From the NCBI GenBank assembly GCA_017512285.1, contig JAFWGU010000036.1, positions 1-64,000 on the forward strand: a DNA stretch of 64,000 nucleotides, given 5' to 3'. The first letter of the stretch is position 1. Every line of letters starts with the position of its first letter. Under the pieces are notes generated by a model. The model saw only the letters and a program-made list of their open reading frames with translations. It was not told the DNA's origin and did no database searches. Origin of the DNA: Erysipelotrichaceae bacterium. GTDB lineage: Bacteria > Bacillota_I > Bacilli_A > Erysipelotrichales > Erysipelotrichaceae. Positions 41,253-50,477 of the stretch are shown one piece after another. A program made the translations under genes and the position numbers.

Positions 41253-42566
41253 TTAAATCACCACTAATAATAACGCTATCGCAAAGATTACGAGAATGCC
41301 TGCCCTGATGATAAGACCAATGATCGCACCCTTCTTGCAGGCACGTGAATTGAATACGTGCTCCTTGCTTAAGAAGATGAATGAAGCTATCAGAGCCAGT
41401 ATTGGCAACAGGACACCGAATGCGATATACCAGTTACTGCCGGTATCATGGATAGGTCTCTTAAGGAAGGCAGCTTCTGCCTCGGTAATGGCCGTATTGA
41501 CTCTTTCTTCTTCCGTGATCTCTCTTGAGGTTACGACGTTGATGGTCTTGATCGGTTCATTCTTATCACGCAGTTCCTTGTATCTGGCAATTTCTTCCTT
41601 GTTGCCGTATACATAGTGATCATGGCCGATGTTAACCAGCTCAGGCTGATCAACTGAATAATCATGCACTGCAGGATTGTAAGTGAACAGGACCTTGTTC
41701 TTTTCCAGTTTCGGGTCCGGGATAGGAATAGCTGAAATCAGGGAATGAGTGTATGGGTGTAACGGGAAGTTAAACAGCTCATCACTCTCAGCGATTTCAA
41801 CGATCCTGCCCTTGTAAATGACCGCAATACGGTCAGAAATGAATCTGACGATTGACAGGTCATGAGCAATGAACAGATATGTCAGTCCCTTTTCCCTCTG
41901 GAACTTCTTGAGTAAGTTGAGGATCTGTGCACGGATGGATACGTCCAAAGCACTGATCGGTTCGTCAGCTACTACCAGTTCAGGCTCCATGACCATTGCA
42001 CGGGCCAGACCGATTCTCTGACGCTGTCCGCCTGAGAATTCATGCGGATAACGTGTTAAGTGCTCAGGCAGCAGACCAACTGAGTTGATCATGTTTTCTA
42101 CCTTGGCAACTCTGTCGGCCTCATTTTCAAACAGTTTGAAGTTATACAAACCTTCTGAAATGATGTAGTCAACAGTAGCACGTTCGTTTAATGAGGCTGC
42201 CGGATCCTGGAAGACCATCTGAATGTTTCTGATGACTTCTCTGTCAAGTTCTCTTGGAATCTTGCCGGAGATCCTGACACCCTTGTAATCAATTTCACCG
42301 TTAGTCAGTTCGTTTACACGGATGACTGCACGGCCAATGGTTGTCTTACCGCTTCCTGATTCACCTACCAGTGAGAATGTTTCTCCCTTGTAGATGTCAA
42401 ATGAAGCATCCTTTACTGCTTCAACAGTTGTTTCGCCCTTACCGAATGTAATGTCTACATTCTTCAGAGACAGTAATATTTCCTTGCCGTTCTCGGCAAT
42501 CGGGCCATGTTCCGGGAAAGTCTTGGCCGTTTCAGATAACTTAACTTTATTCTCTTTCTTAGCCAT
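41253..42566 (-). CDS. oppF: Oligopeptide ABC transporter ATP-binding protein OppF with C-terminal membrane tail
   Basis: The 437-residue protein has a full ABC domain: Walker [11 protein letters not shown]-loop [17 protein letters not shown], signature FSGGQRQR, Walker [13 protein letters not shown] and switch FIAHD. The oligo_HPY region [16 protein letters not shown] follows. OppF is usually about 310-330 residues. Here the last 65 residues add two membrane helices (about 379-400 and 415-437) joined by a basic loop. Membrane anchoring of this subunit is unusual. It follows OppD by two bases. Confidence 0.88.
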   Translation of the reverse strand: MAKKENKVKLSETAKTFPEHGPIAENGKEILLSLKNVDITFGKGETTVEAVKDASFDIYKGETFSLVGESGSGKTTIGRAVIRVNELTNGEIDYKGVRISGKIPRELDREVIRNIQMVFQDPAASLNERATVDYIISEGLYNFKLFENEADRVAKVENMINSVGLLPEHLTRYPHEFSGGQRQRIGLARAMVMEPELVVADEPISALDVSIRAQILNLLKKFQREKGLTYLFIAHDLSIVRFISDRIAVIYKGRIVEIAESDELFNFPLHPYTHSLISAIPIPDPKLEKNKVLFTYNPAVHDYSVDQPELVNIGHDHYVYGNKEEIARYKELRDKNEPIKTINVVTSREITEEERVNTAITEAEAAFLKRPIHDTGSNWYIAFGVLLPILALIASFIFLSKEHVFNSRACKKGAIIGLIIRAGILVIFAIALLLVVI

Positions 42567-42568
42567 AA

Positions 42569-44317
42569 TTAACTCTCCTGTATGTTAAATGCCTTGATCA
42601 GCTTTTCATGAATGCCCTGAATGACTTTTGGTTTCTCAACCTTCGGTGCATTCGGATCAAGCAGCCATGTCTTGGCCCAATGTGTATCTGATACCTGGAA
42701 CAGATCAGGTTCCACTAAGGTATCGATCTTCAGACAGTAAGGATTTCTCGGTGCAAAGGCATCACCAACGATGTTGTTGTAAAGTGATGGCGGTGTACCG
42801 GTGATTGAATACAGTTCCGTATTACGTTCAGCCAGCTGCGGTAATGAAGACAGAAGTGCCCATGTATACGGGTGTCTTGGATCATAGAAGATGTCTTCTA
42901 CGGTGCCAAGTTCAATGATCTGTCCGGCATATAATACTGCAACTCTGTCGGCAACGTTGGCAACGACACCAAGGTCATGAGTAATGAATACGATGGTGTA
43001 GTTGAATTCCTTCTGCAGGTCCTTGATGAGCTTCAGGATCTGAGCCTGAATGGTAACGTCAAGAGCCGTTGTAGGTTCGTCACAGATCAGGATCTTTGGC
43101 TGACAGCTTAAGGCGATGGCAATGACGATTCTCTGTCTCATGCCGCCTGAATACTGGAACGGATAGTCATCAAATCTTTCCTCAGCCTTTGGAATGCCGA
43201 CCTTGTTCATTAACTCGATGGCTTTTCTTCTGGCTTCAAGTTCAGAACACTTCTGATGCTTGATGATGATTGATGAGATCTGCTTGCCGATGGTAATGAT
43301 CGGGTTCAGTGATGTCATTGGGTCCTGGAATACCGTGGCAATTCTTCTTCCTCTGACCTGTGTCCAGTCTTTCTCACTTGAGAACTTGGCCAGGTTCAGG
43401 ATACATGTGCCATGTAACTGCTGTTCATTTTCATCCAGATACTTAACGCGGAAGGTAACTTCGTCAAATACTTCGTTTCTTACTTCCTCATCATTAAGAT
43501 CACGTCCCTCAGTCATGGCCTGCTTCAGTGATTTCAGTAAGCCGTTGACAGCCTTGGTTCTCTGCCTGAAATTGAAACGTCCGCTTGATAGATGGATCTC
43601 CTTGGCAATGATCTCATTTCTTGCCTTTGTTTCATCAGAGATCTCACCCTTTGTCTCTGAAGCGTATCTGTTCTTCAGATCTTCCATCTTCTTGTTATAG
43701 GCTGACATGTAGGCGCTGTCGTTCTTTACGGCGTCAGCTGCTGCCTTTGTCTTTGCCTTGAGGTCTTCTGACATTTTCTTCAGATCTGCTTCCAGGGCCT
43801 TGATCTTTTCGTTTGTCTTCTTGATCTCTTCCTTGTCAGCCAGAGTCTGCCTGTAGTTCTGTAACTCGGTAATGTCATGAGTGGCATCATTCATCTTTGC
43901 TTCGAATTCTGCCTGTACTTCTTCCGGTAAGCCACTCTTCTTTTCGAGTTCAGCTTCCAGTTCTCTCATTTCCTTATAGGTAGCTGCGCCTAGTTCAAGC
44001 TTTGAATACTCATTGAGCTTTGTTAAGGCATTGGCAACGACCTTTCTTGACTTATCGCTGTAGTCAACAACTGTATCAGCCAGAGTATCATCATTAAGAA
44101 TGATGCTGCCCTTTGATATGAAACCGTTTGAATCAAGCATGCCGGCGAATGTCTTGGTAAATACTGACTTACCGGAACCTGACTCACCTACGATGGCGAT
44201 TGATTCGTTTTCATAGATGTCCAGTGAGATGCCGCGGATGGCAGTAAGAATTCTGCCACGGACATGGAACTGAACTTCCAGATCCTTGATGGATAACAGT
44301 ACTTTCTTTTCATCCAT
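42569..44317 (-). CDS. oppD: Oligopeptide ABC transporter ATP-binding protein OppD with coiled-coil insertion
   Basis: The 582-residue protein is a full OppD: Walker A GESGSGKS (44-51), Q-loop Gln331 in [12 protein letters not shown], signature YSGGMRQR, Walker [13 protein letters not shown], and the oligo_HPY end. Normal OppD is about 330-350 residues. Between Walker A and the Q-loop lies an insert of about 230 residues (about 85-318), rich in Lys, Glu and Ala with heptad-like helices. It should form a coiled-coil arm from the nucleotide-binding domain. Confidence 0.9.
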   Translation of the reverse strand: MDEKKVLLSIKDLEVQFHVRGRILTAIRGISLDIYENESIAIVGESGSGKSVFTKTFAGMLDSNGFISKGSIILNDDTLADTVVDYSDKSRKVVANALTKLNEYSKLELGAATYKEMRELEAELEKKSGLPEEVQAEFEAKMNDATHDITELQNYRQTLADKEEIKKTNEKIKALEADLKKMSEDLKAKTKAAADAVKNDSAYMSAYNKKMEDLKNRYASETKGEISDETKARNEIIAKEIHLSSGRFNFRQRTKAVNGLLKSLKQAMTEGRDLNDEEVRNEVFDEVTFRVKYLDENEQQLHGTCILNLAKFSSEKDWTQVRGRRIATVFQDPMTSLNPIITIGKQISSIIIKHQKCSELEARRKAIELMNKVGIPKAEERFDDYPFQYSGGMRQRIVIAIALSCQPKILICDEPTTALDVTIQAQILKLIKDLQKEFNYTIVFITHDLGVVANVADRVAVLYAGQIIELGTVEDIFYDPRHPYTWALLSSLPQLAERNTELYSITGTPPSLYNNIVGDAFAPRNPYCLKIDTLVEPDLFQVSDTHWAKTWLLDPNAPKVEKPKVIQGIHEKLIKAFNIQES

Positions 44318-44330
44318 ATACTGTTACCTC

Positions 44331-45302
44331 CTACATATGTGTTCTCGGGTCAGATGCGTCGCCTAAGTTCTGACCGACAACATACAGTACGACTGTAATG
44401 ATTGATGAAATGGCAACCGGGCTCCAGAATTCAAATTCCCATCCCGGGGTAACCATTGAACTTTCAGCTGAATAGATCAGCTTACCTAATGACATATCGG
44501 AAAGACCCATGCCGATGTATGACAGGAATACTTCATATGAAATGTATGAAGGAATTTCTGAAGCCAGTAATGTAACGATTACTGATGTCATGAACGGCAG
44601 GATGTTCTTTAAAGCAATCTTGACTGTTGATGTGCCAAGACACTTGCTGGCGAGGTTATACTCTCTGTCACGGATGATTACTACCTGAGTACGTATGAAA
44701 TACGCGATACCCAGCCAGCCGGTAATCGTCAGAGCGAATACCATTGTCCAGAAGCTGGCACTGAATAACATAACCATTACGGAAATGAACAGTACGTATG
44801 GAACGTTACCCAGAATGTTGTATACCTCAGTCATGAAGATATCGAATCTCTTTGAGAATCCCCATACAGCGCCTAACAGAACGCCAATGGTCATGTTGAT
44901 GGCTGCACATACGAAGGCCAGTGAGATTGAAATCTTTGAACCGTTCCAGATTGCGTCAAATGTTGACTGTCCTGATGCACCGGTACCGAGAATTGAATGG
45001 ATGCTGAGACCCATTACCTTAATGGCCTTTGAAGGATTAAGGTGCTTCATTTCCGGTCTGTTCAGGTTTGCGAACGGATCGTAATGGTAAACCAGTGGAT
45101 AAATGTACGCAAACATGATAATGATGAACAGCAGCGTCAGAATGACGATGTTGATCTTCTTTCTGAAGAATACGCGGAATACTGACTGCCAGTAGGAGTA
45201 ACGCGGAGCAGTGATCTTTTCTGATTCGAGCTCATCGTGGTCTACGAAGGAGAATAATTCTTCTTTTGATAAACCAGTTTCATTGATCTTATCATTATTC
45301 AT
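44331..45302 (-). CDS. oppC: Oligopeptide ABC transporter permease OppC
   Basis: The 323-residue protein has a cytoplasmic N-terminus, about six helices and the BPD_transp_1 EAA-like loop YNLASKCLGTSTVKIALKNILP. LGTGASGQSTFDAIWNGSKISI is the usual OppC/DppC segment ahead of the permease core. It pairs with OppB encoded upstream, separated by only 11 bases. This subunit is close to normal family length. Confidence 0.92.
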   Translation of the reverse strand: MNNDKINETGLSKEELFSFVDHDELESEKITAPRYSYWQSVFRVFFRKKINIVILTLLFIIIMFAYIYPLVYHYDPFANLNRPEMKHLNPSKAIKVMGLSIHSILGTGASGQSTFDAIWNGSKISISLAFVCAAINMTIGVLLGAVWGFSKRFDIFMTEVYNILGNVPYVLFISVMVMLFSASFWTMVFALTITGWLGIAYFIRTQVVIIRDREYNLASKCLGTSTVKIALKNILPFMTSVIVTLLASEIPSYISYEVFLSYIGMGLSDMSLGKLIYSAESSMVTPGWEFEFWSPVAISSIITVVLYVVGQNLGDASDPRTHM

Positions 45303-45313
45303 TTTCCTTCCTC

Positions 45314-46882
45314 CTATCTGCTCTTTGTGGTGTATGAAATACGTGGGTCTACTGTTGCCATTAAGATGTCACCCAGGATGATTGAAATGATGGATAACAT
45401 GGCATAGAACAGTGTAACACCTACGATAACACCATTGTCGTAATTGTTAATGGCTGTCGTTAACAGGTTACCAGCACCAGGTACTACGTATACACGTTCA
45501 GTAATGATGGCACCCGTAAGTGAGCCTAAGATACTGCCAGGAATACCGTGAATGATCGGGATGGCAGCGTTCTTCAGAATGTGCTTTGAGAAGATCTCGT
45601 TCTCGGTTAAGCCGCCGCTTCTGGCGAACTTGACATAGTCTGAGTTCATCTGGTCGATCATGTAACGTCTCATCCATCTCATCAAACCGGCAATTGACGG
45701 TAATGACAAGGAGATGATTGGCAGAATGTACATTGAAGTTGTAAGACGTTCGGTAATGAACGTTGTCGGTAAGCCCAGCTTTCCACCTATTGCCTTGAAC
45801 AGGAAGATGTAAGCCAGTGACGGTACGGCAATGATAAAGATTACATAGATCGTACCGATCTTATCAACCAGCTTATCCTTCTTTCTAGCCATGATGACAC
45901 CAACAGGAATGCCGATGACATAGGCAATGAGAACGGAAATGATACCGATGACAAATGAGAAACCTATTCTGGACATGCTGTTCTTATAGGTATCAACATT
46001 TGTATAATCGTCAACGAAACGGTCTCTGTTCATGGCAAGAGCATCTCTTGAACCCTCAATGTATCTTGCAGTATGCAGATCGTCGGCACTCTGTTCAACT
46101 AAGCCTGTTGGGAACTTGACGGTTCTCATGACATAGGAACCCTGTCTGGTCGTAATGTTATCCCAGACGTCGATGCCCTTCTTTACGGAATAGGATGTGC
46201 CGAGTTTTATCTTAATTATATTCTGATGAATATAAGGGAATTGCGAATCGAAATATAATAAATACTTATGCTCAGTGCCATTGCCGATGATTGCAGGTGA
46301 AAAGCTGCCATCATAAATAGGATCGTGTAGAGTAAATGTCAGTCCTCTGTCCCCAACAATGTTCTTGGCATAATTAACATCTTCAATTTTGATGATCTTA
46401 GAGAAGTATTCCCACATACGCTTGAAAATAGGAATGTCTCTGCTTGCCAGCAGCTTTGAGTCACCGCCTGCGGCTATACGGTTTCCGCCATATGAAATGG
46501 CGTTAAGTCTGGTAACTTTCCAGCCAAGGTCTTCATAATGTTCAGTGAACATCTTTACGTACTTTTGTGTGACCTTGTTATCCTTGGTTGCATCTCTGCC
46601 TAAGATCTTGGCAGATTCATATTCACTGTCAGACATTTCACCCTGCAAGTGCAGCTGAGAAATGAAGTCAGTATAGTTTTCATAATCAATGTAACCATAC
46701 GCTTCCCACTGCTGATGCATGTAGACTGTCTTTACGTTGTTGCTCAGTTTTGTATACTGAGGGTCATTCACGAAAATCAGGTTACGGTTCATTAATGAGT
46801 AAATGAGCATCATAACCAGTCCGACAACAGCTACTACTGACAATAAACCATGGAGAAGTCTTTTTATCAGATATTTTGTCAT
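45314..46882 (-). CDS. oppB: Oligopeptide ABC transporter permease OppB with enlarged outer loop
   Basis: The 522-residue protein has OppB's first helix (about 10-32) and canonical C-terminal permease core from about residue 300, with EAA loop YVKFARSGGLTENEIFSKHILKNAAIPI and PGAGNLLTTAI. Ordinary OppB is about 306 residues. The extracytoplasmic segment between helices 1 and 2 is about 270 residues long, some 200 more than usual. It could form a docking domain for the binding protein. Confidence 0.9.
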   Translation of the reverse strand: MTKYLIKRLLHGLLSVVAVVGLVMMLIYSLMNRNLIFVNDPQYTKLSNNVKTVYMHQQWEAYGYIDYENYTDFISQLHLQGEMSDSEYESAKILGRDATKDNKVTQKYVKMFTEHYEDLGWKVTRLNAISYGGNRIAAGGDSKLLASRDIPIFKRMWEYFSKIIKIEDVNYAKNIVGDRGLTFTLHDPIYDGSFSPAIIGNGTEHKYLLYFDSQFPYIHQNIIKIKLGTSYSVKKGIDVWDNITTRQGSYVMRTVKFPTGLVEQSADDLHTARYIEGSRDALAMNRDRFVDDYTNVDTYKNSMSRIGFSFVIGIISVLIAYVIGIPVGVIMARKKDKLVDKIGTIYVIFIIAVPSLAYIFLFKAIGGKLGLPTTFITERLTTSMYILPIISLSLPSIAGLMRWMRRYMIDQMNSDYVKFARSGGLTENEIFSKHILKNAAIPIIHGIPGSILGSLTGAIITERVYVVPGAGNLLTTAINNYDNGVIVGVTLFYAMLSIISIILGDILMATVDPRISYTTKSR

Positions 46883-46907
46883 AACAACACCTTCCTGAAC
46901 AGAAATA

Positions 46908-46939
46908 TATAGGAGAGTAAAATAAATTACTCTCCTATA
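46908..46939. other. Hairpin between oppA and oppB
   Basis: TATAGGAGAGTAA and its exact complement form a 13-bp stem with a six-base loop. No T-run follows on the minus side, so it is more likely an mRNA-processing or 3'-protection hairpin that raises oppA expression over the membrane genes. Confidence 0.7.
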
Positions 46940-46977
46940 ATTAAATTTTAACTAAAAGGATTTACAGTAAAACTATT

Positions 46978-49089
46978 TTACCACATTCCGATACACTTGA
47001 TCATGTAACCAGCACCTTCTGGTAACATTGTATCGAGGTATGTTGATGGATCACCATAGTCTGGGCCCCATCCGCTTAAGTCATAGATATCATAGTTAGC
47101 TTCATATCCATAGGTTGTGTCGTAACCAGCACCGTACCACTGATCTGCTGTTTCGCAAGCGCAGAGGTTCATGATTACTAATCCGCCTAATGCAGCTTCA
47201 ACTGACTGCTTGTATGAGTTAGCCATGTTTGTATAAACTTCGCTTGAAGCATAGTATGGTAAGTCAATGTAAATTGGGTGTTCTGCATCAACTGTGAATC
47301 CAAGCTTCTTTAATTCCTTAACAGCTTCGTCTAATTCAGCCTTAGCGTTCTCTGGGTTGTACCAGCCATCAAAACCGTCACCACCGTTTGGCTGCTCTGG
47401 ATCGTAAACAGTGATCTTGACGCCATCAGCATCGATCTGATCCTGCATAATCTGACCGTAGAATGTGCCAGCTGGGTATGTAACGTCCTTACCATTGATC
47501 TTGACTGTTGTCTCTTCTGGTAATGATACGAAGTTGTATGGTGTATAAGAGTTTCTTAATGCGTTCAGCTTTAATTCTTCGCCAACTCTCTGAGCCATTG
47601 CTGAAGCTCTGTCGTATGCGAATGATAATGCTCTACGGAAGTGAACGTTCTGCATAGCGTTGTATGTTCTGTTAGCATCGTTAGCTGACTGTGGTGAAAC
47701 TACTGAACCATCGTTGAAGTTCTGGAAACCTAAACGGTTGAGGTTATAGAATGACATGAATGTTGTAGCTTCTGTTAAAGCAACTGAAGCATACTTGTCA
47801 AATAAGCCATCCTGCTTAGCTAATACTGTTGTATTTGTTGTTAAGCCTACGCCATCGATAACGCCAGCCTTAGCATCATTGTAAGCCTTTGTAACATCTG
47901 AACCATCGTTGTACAGTCTTGTGAATGTCTTAATATTAACGTTTTCAGCATTCCAGTACTTTGGATTCAACTGGTAAACGATTGAGTTGTTTTCTGTCTG
48001 GCTTGTGATTAAGAATGGTCCGCAGTATGCGATTGTTGATGGTGATGTACCATACTGTGTATCAGCTGTGTAATCATTACCGAACTTGCCGCCTAATGAT
48101 TCATAGAATGCTCTGTTCATTGGAACGAAGATATTGTATGAAAGCATTGATGGGAAGTATGGTGTAGCATCTTCTAATGTGTAAACCAGAGTATGCTCAT
48201 CTGTAGCCTTTACGCCAACCTTTGAGAAGTCATGGTCGCCTTCGATATATTCGTGAGCACCGACGATGACGCCTTCAACTAACCATTCCAGACCGCCCTG
48301 AGCGTCTAACATGTGCTGGAAGCCAGCAACGAAGTCATCAGCTGTAACAGGAGCGATTTCTCTGCCCTGTGAGTCTGTCCATACAGCACCGTCACGGATT
48401 GTGAATGTGTATGTCTTGCCATCTTCAGAAACTGTATAACCAGTTGCTAATTCAGGCTGCTGGATACCTTCACAGTCGTATCTTAATAAGCCGGCATATG
48501 TGTCAACTACTAAGTCTGTATCAGCCTGCTTAGATGTTGCTAAAGCATCCATTGTCTGACCTTCGCCGTTATATGTTGTGGTGTAAGAATCCTTAATTGT
48601 GTAGCCCTTGCTTGTTAAGAATTCCTTAGCCCACTGCATGTAAGTACCTGTACCCTTGAGTTCATTGTACTTTTCTCTCATTTCTGCTCTGTCTTCCTTG
48701 GTGATGAAATCAGTAACAACAACTAATGTGTCGTTTCTGTCAGCATCTGTTCCCCATAATGCAGAACCAACTGTGTACGGAGCAATTCTTGAGATAGCGT
48801 AGTTACCGCCACGAGTGTAAAGAGGCATCATAACAGCAGCTTCCATTAACTTAGCTTCAGCTATAGCCATGTCAGCATATCTCTTTGCCATGTCAGTATT
48901 GTTTGCTTTGGCTTCTGAGTAGATCTTGTAGAAATCGCTTAAAGCGTTATTATACAATGTTGTACAATCAGAACCATATGTTTCAGCATTGAACTGACGG
49001 AACTCATCAACAGTAACTTCCTTCTTACCACATGCAGCAAAGCTGAAGCACATAGCAAGAGCGAGTAAGATTGTTAATAACTTCTTCAT
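46978..49089 (-). CDS. oppA: Oligopeptide-binding lipoprotein OppA, apparently circularly permuted
   Basis: The 703-residue protein starts with a lipoprotein signal (Cys20 in SFAAC). Residues about 45-145 read like the usual C-terminal piece of this family: MAKRYADMAIAEAKLMEAAV, MPLYTRGGNYAISRIAPYT and FITKEDRAEMREKYNEL. Only after that does the usual N-terminal start appear (QADTDLVVDTYAGLLRYD, then AVW..SQGREIAPVTADDFVAGFQHML). The protein then ends at GWGPDYGDPSTYLDTMLPEG plus 11 residues, exactly before the missing piece. Ribosome site GGGAG. It heads the Opp operon. Confidence 0.85.
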   Translation of the reverse strand: MKKLLTILLALAMCFSFAACGKKEVTVDEFRQFNAETYGSDCTTLYNNALSDFYKIYSEAKANNTDMAKRYADMAIAEAKLMEAAVMMPLYTRGGNYAISRIAPYTVGSALWGTDADRNDTLVVVTDFITKEDRAEMREKYNELKGTGTYMQWAKEFLTSKGYTIKDSYTTTYNGEGQTMDALATSKQADTDLVVDTYAGLLRYDCEGIQQPELATGYTVSEDGKTYTFTIRDGAVWTDSQGREIAPVTADDFVAGFQHMLDAQGGLEWLVEGVIVGAHEYIEGDHDFSKVGVKATDEHTLVYTLEDATPYFPSMLSYNIFVPMNRAFYESLGGKFGNDYTADTQYGTSPSTIAYCGPFLITSQTENNSIVYQLNPKYWNAENVNIKTFTRLYNDGSDVTKAYNDAKAGVIDGVGLTTNTTVLAKQDGLFDKYASVALTEATTFMSFYNLNRLGFQNFNDGSVVSPQSANDANRTYNAMQNVHFRRALSFAYDRASAMAQRVGEELKLNALRNSYTPYNFVSLPEETTVKINGKDVTYPAGTFYGQIMQDQIDADGVKITVYDPEQPNGGDGFDGWYNPENAKAELDEAVKELKKLGFTVDAEHPIYIDLPYYASSEVYTNMANSYKQSVEAALGGLVIMNLCACETADQWYGAGYDTTYGYEANYDIYDLSGWGPDYGDPSTYLDTMLPEGAGYMIKCIGMW

Positions 49090-49116
49090 TTTTTTCTCCC
49101 TTCATTGAAAAAATGC

Positions 49117-49135
49117 ATAGTACCTTAAGATACTA
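49117..49135. promoter_or_regulatory. Imperfect palindrome in the oppA leader
   Basis: TAGTACCTT and AAGATACTA form a near-perfect inverted repeat (one mismatch) just past the predicted start site. It may be an operator or a leader hairpin. Confidence 0.4.
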
Positions 49136-49143
49136 ATACACTT

Positions 49144-49171
49144 ATTTTAACTTTTTATGAGAATATGTCAA
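49144..49171 (-). promoter_or_regulatory. Opp operon promoter
   Basis: The minus strand has perfect TTGACA (49171-49166), 16 bases and TAAAAT (49149-49144). Confidence 0.65.
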
Positions 49172-49272
49172 CAATTTTCACAGCTATGTTGCCATATTTT
49201 CACACTATTTTTTACCTGTTTTTGAAAATTTTTCAGAATTATTTTTTCATCTTTTTCATTTGTTTTCATTGC

Positions 49273-49302
49273 TTGCCGTCCTTATTATATTTACCATATA
49301 AT
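49273..49302 (+). promoter_or_regulatory. tRNA-Ser promoter
   Basis: TTGCCG (49273-49278), 18 bases and a perfect TATAAT (49297-49302) lie about 15 bases before the tRNA. Confidence 0.65.
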
Positions 49303-49317
49303 ATATAAGCATGGCAT

Positions 49318-49408
49318 GGAGGATTACCCAAGCGGTTCAAGGGGCCGGTTTCGAAAACCGTTAGGAGTTGAAAGGCTCGCATGAGTTCGAATCTCATATC
49401 CTCCGCCA
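49318..49408 (+). tRNA. tRNA-Ser (anticodon CGA)
   Basis: The 91-base class II tRNA has a GGAGGAT/ATCCTCC acceptor, encoded CCA, a long variable arm and TTCGAAT in the T loop. The anticodon loop TTCGAAA gives CGA, reading UCG. The outermost anticodon-stem pair is mismatched (C-T). No terminator separates it from the next gene. Confidence 0.93.
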
Positions 49409-49426
49409 TTTTTTAGAGGACAAACC

Positions 49427-50413
49427 ATGAAGGAAAGCAGGAAACTCATCAGAAGGTATTTCAAGTCACCTAAGGAGTACAAGATCATATTGCTGGCAGC
49501 CATTCTGTTAGTCATATCTTCCATCCTGGTACTTGCGAATGGCTTCACCAACTATGTACCAAAGAACAGGCAGTCAGAATATGTCTGCTACAACGGTGTT
49601 GAACTGGATGCCGGCGATAAGGCGTACCTGGACGTTACCGGAATAGATGAAGGAATAAGGGAAAGAGACGGCAGGACGTTCCATGCCGTAATAGATGAAG
49701 GCATTGAAGCCGATGACTGGTACTATTACATGGTACTTATCGACGACAATACCTATCGCAAGATGGCCAGGCAGGCCGAATATTATTATGACGACAACGT
49801 TGAGGTGGTTCCCTACAGACTGTGGGGGTCCATCGTTACACCGTCTGACGCCTTCGTAAAAGAGGTAATGGAATTCTATAACTTTGCTATTGAAACCTAT
49901 TACCGTACATTCGGAAGCACGTATCTGGTCGTTGACACGTACAATCAGACCCTGAGATCTCTGGCAGCTTACGCCTTGATGCTGGGATTTATCGCCTTCA
50001 TGTTCTGCCTGTCACTGATAATGACGCATGCCGCCAAGGTCAATCAGATATTGAAGTTCATTGCCGGCAATTACGACATAGACGAAGTAGCTGAAGAGCT
50101 GGGCAATTCCCCTCTTACCTACAGTGATCCGACCTTTACAGAAAACTATCTGTTCAACCGCAAAACTGTCACGGTGATCAGAACCAGCGACATTGCCATG
50201 GTCTCACCTATCGACCAGGGTATGGAGCACTTCCTGGCAGCCTTCCTGGTTCAGGGAAAATACATCGCTATCGCCCGTAGAACAAAGGACGGCTATGATG
50301 AGATCATTGAAAAGATAAGGGAAAAGAACCCTGACCTGCTGATAAACAACACACCGGATAACTTTGACCGCTATCAGGAAATCGTCAGACAGTATCAGGA
50401 AGACAACAAATAA
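49427..50413 (+). CDS. Membrane protein of unknown function, co-transcribed with tRNA-Ser
   Basis: The 328-residue protein has a basic start, one helix (about 19-38), an outer domain of about 130 residues, a second helix (about 181-202) and a cytoplasmic tail. I cannot assign a family with confidence. TAGAGGA lies upstream of the ATG, and the tRNA ends 18 bases before it with no terminator. The tail has a stretch TVIRTSDIAMVSPIDQGMEH that looks like a small folded domain. Confidence 0.7.
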   Translation: MKESRKLIRRYFKSPKEYKIILLAAILLVISSILVLANGFTNYVPKNRQSEYVCYNGVELDAGDKAYLDVTGIDEGIRERDGRTFHAVIDEGIEADDWYYYMVLIDDNTYRKMARQAEYYYDDNVEVVPYRLWGSIVTPSDAFVKEVMEFYNFAIETYYRTFGSTYLVVDTYNQTLRSLAAYALMLGFIAFMFCLSLIMTHAAKVNQILKFIAGNYDIDEVAEELGNSPLTYSDPTFTENYLFNRKTVTVIRTSDIAMVSPIDQGMEHFLAAFLVQGKYIAIARRTKDGYDEIIEKIREKNPDLLINNTPDNFDRYQEIVRQYQEDNK

Positions 50414-50428
50414 TCATTATATATAAAA

Positions 50429-50460
50429 CAAAACCGGATGGATCTCTCCATCCGGTTTTT
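50429..50460. terminator. Bidirectional terminator between convergent genes
   Basis: AAACCGGATGGA and its complement form a 12-bp stem with a short loop, with T and A tracts on both sides. Confidence 0.88.
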
Positions 50461-50477
50461 CAATACATAACTAATGC

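Noticed and set aside
46978-47040. Frameshift or truncation at the end of oppA
   Set aside because: The missing C-terminal block is found at the N-terminus, so permutation fits better. No continuation exists in other frames downstream of the stop.
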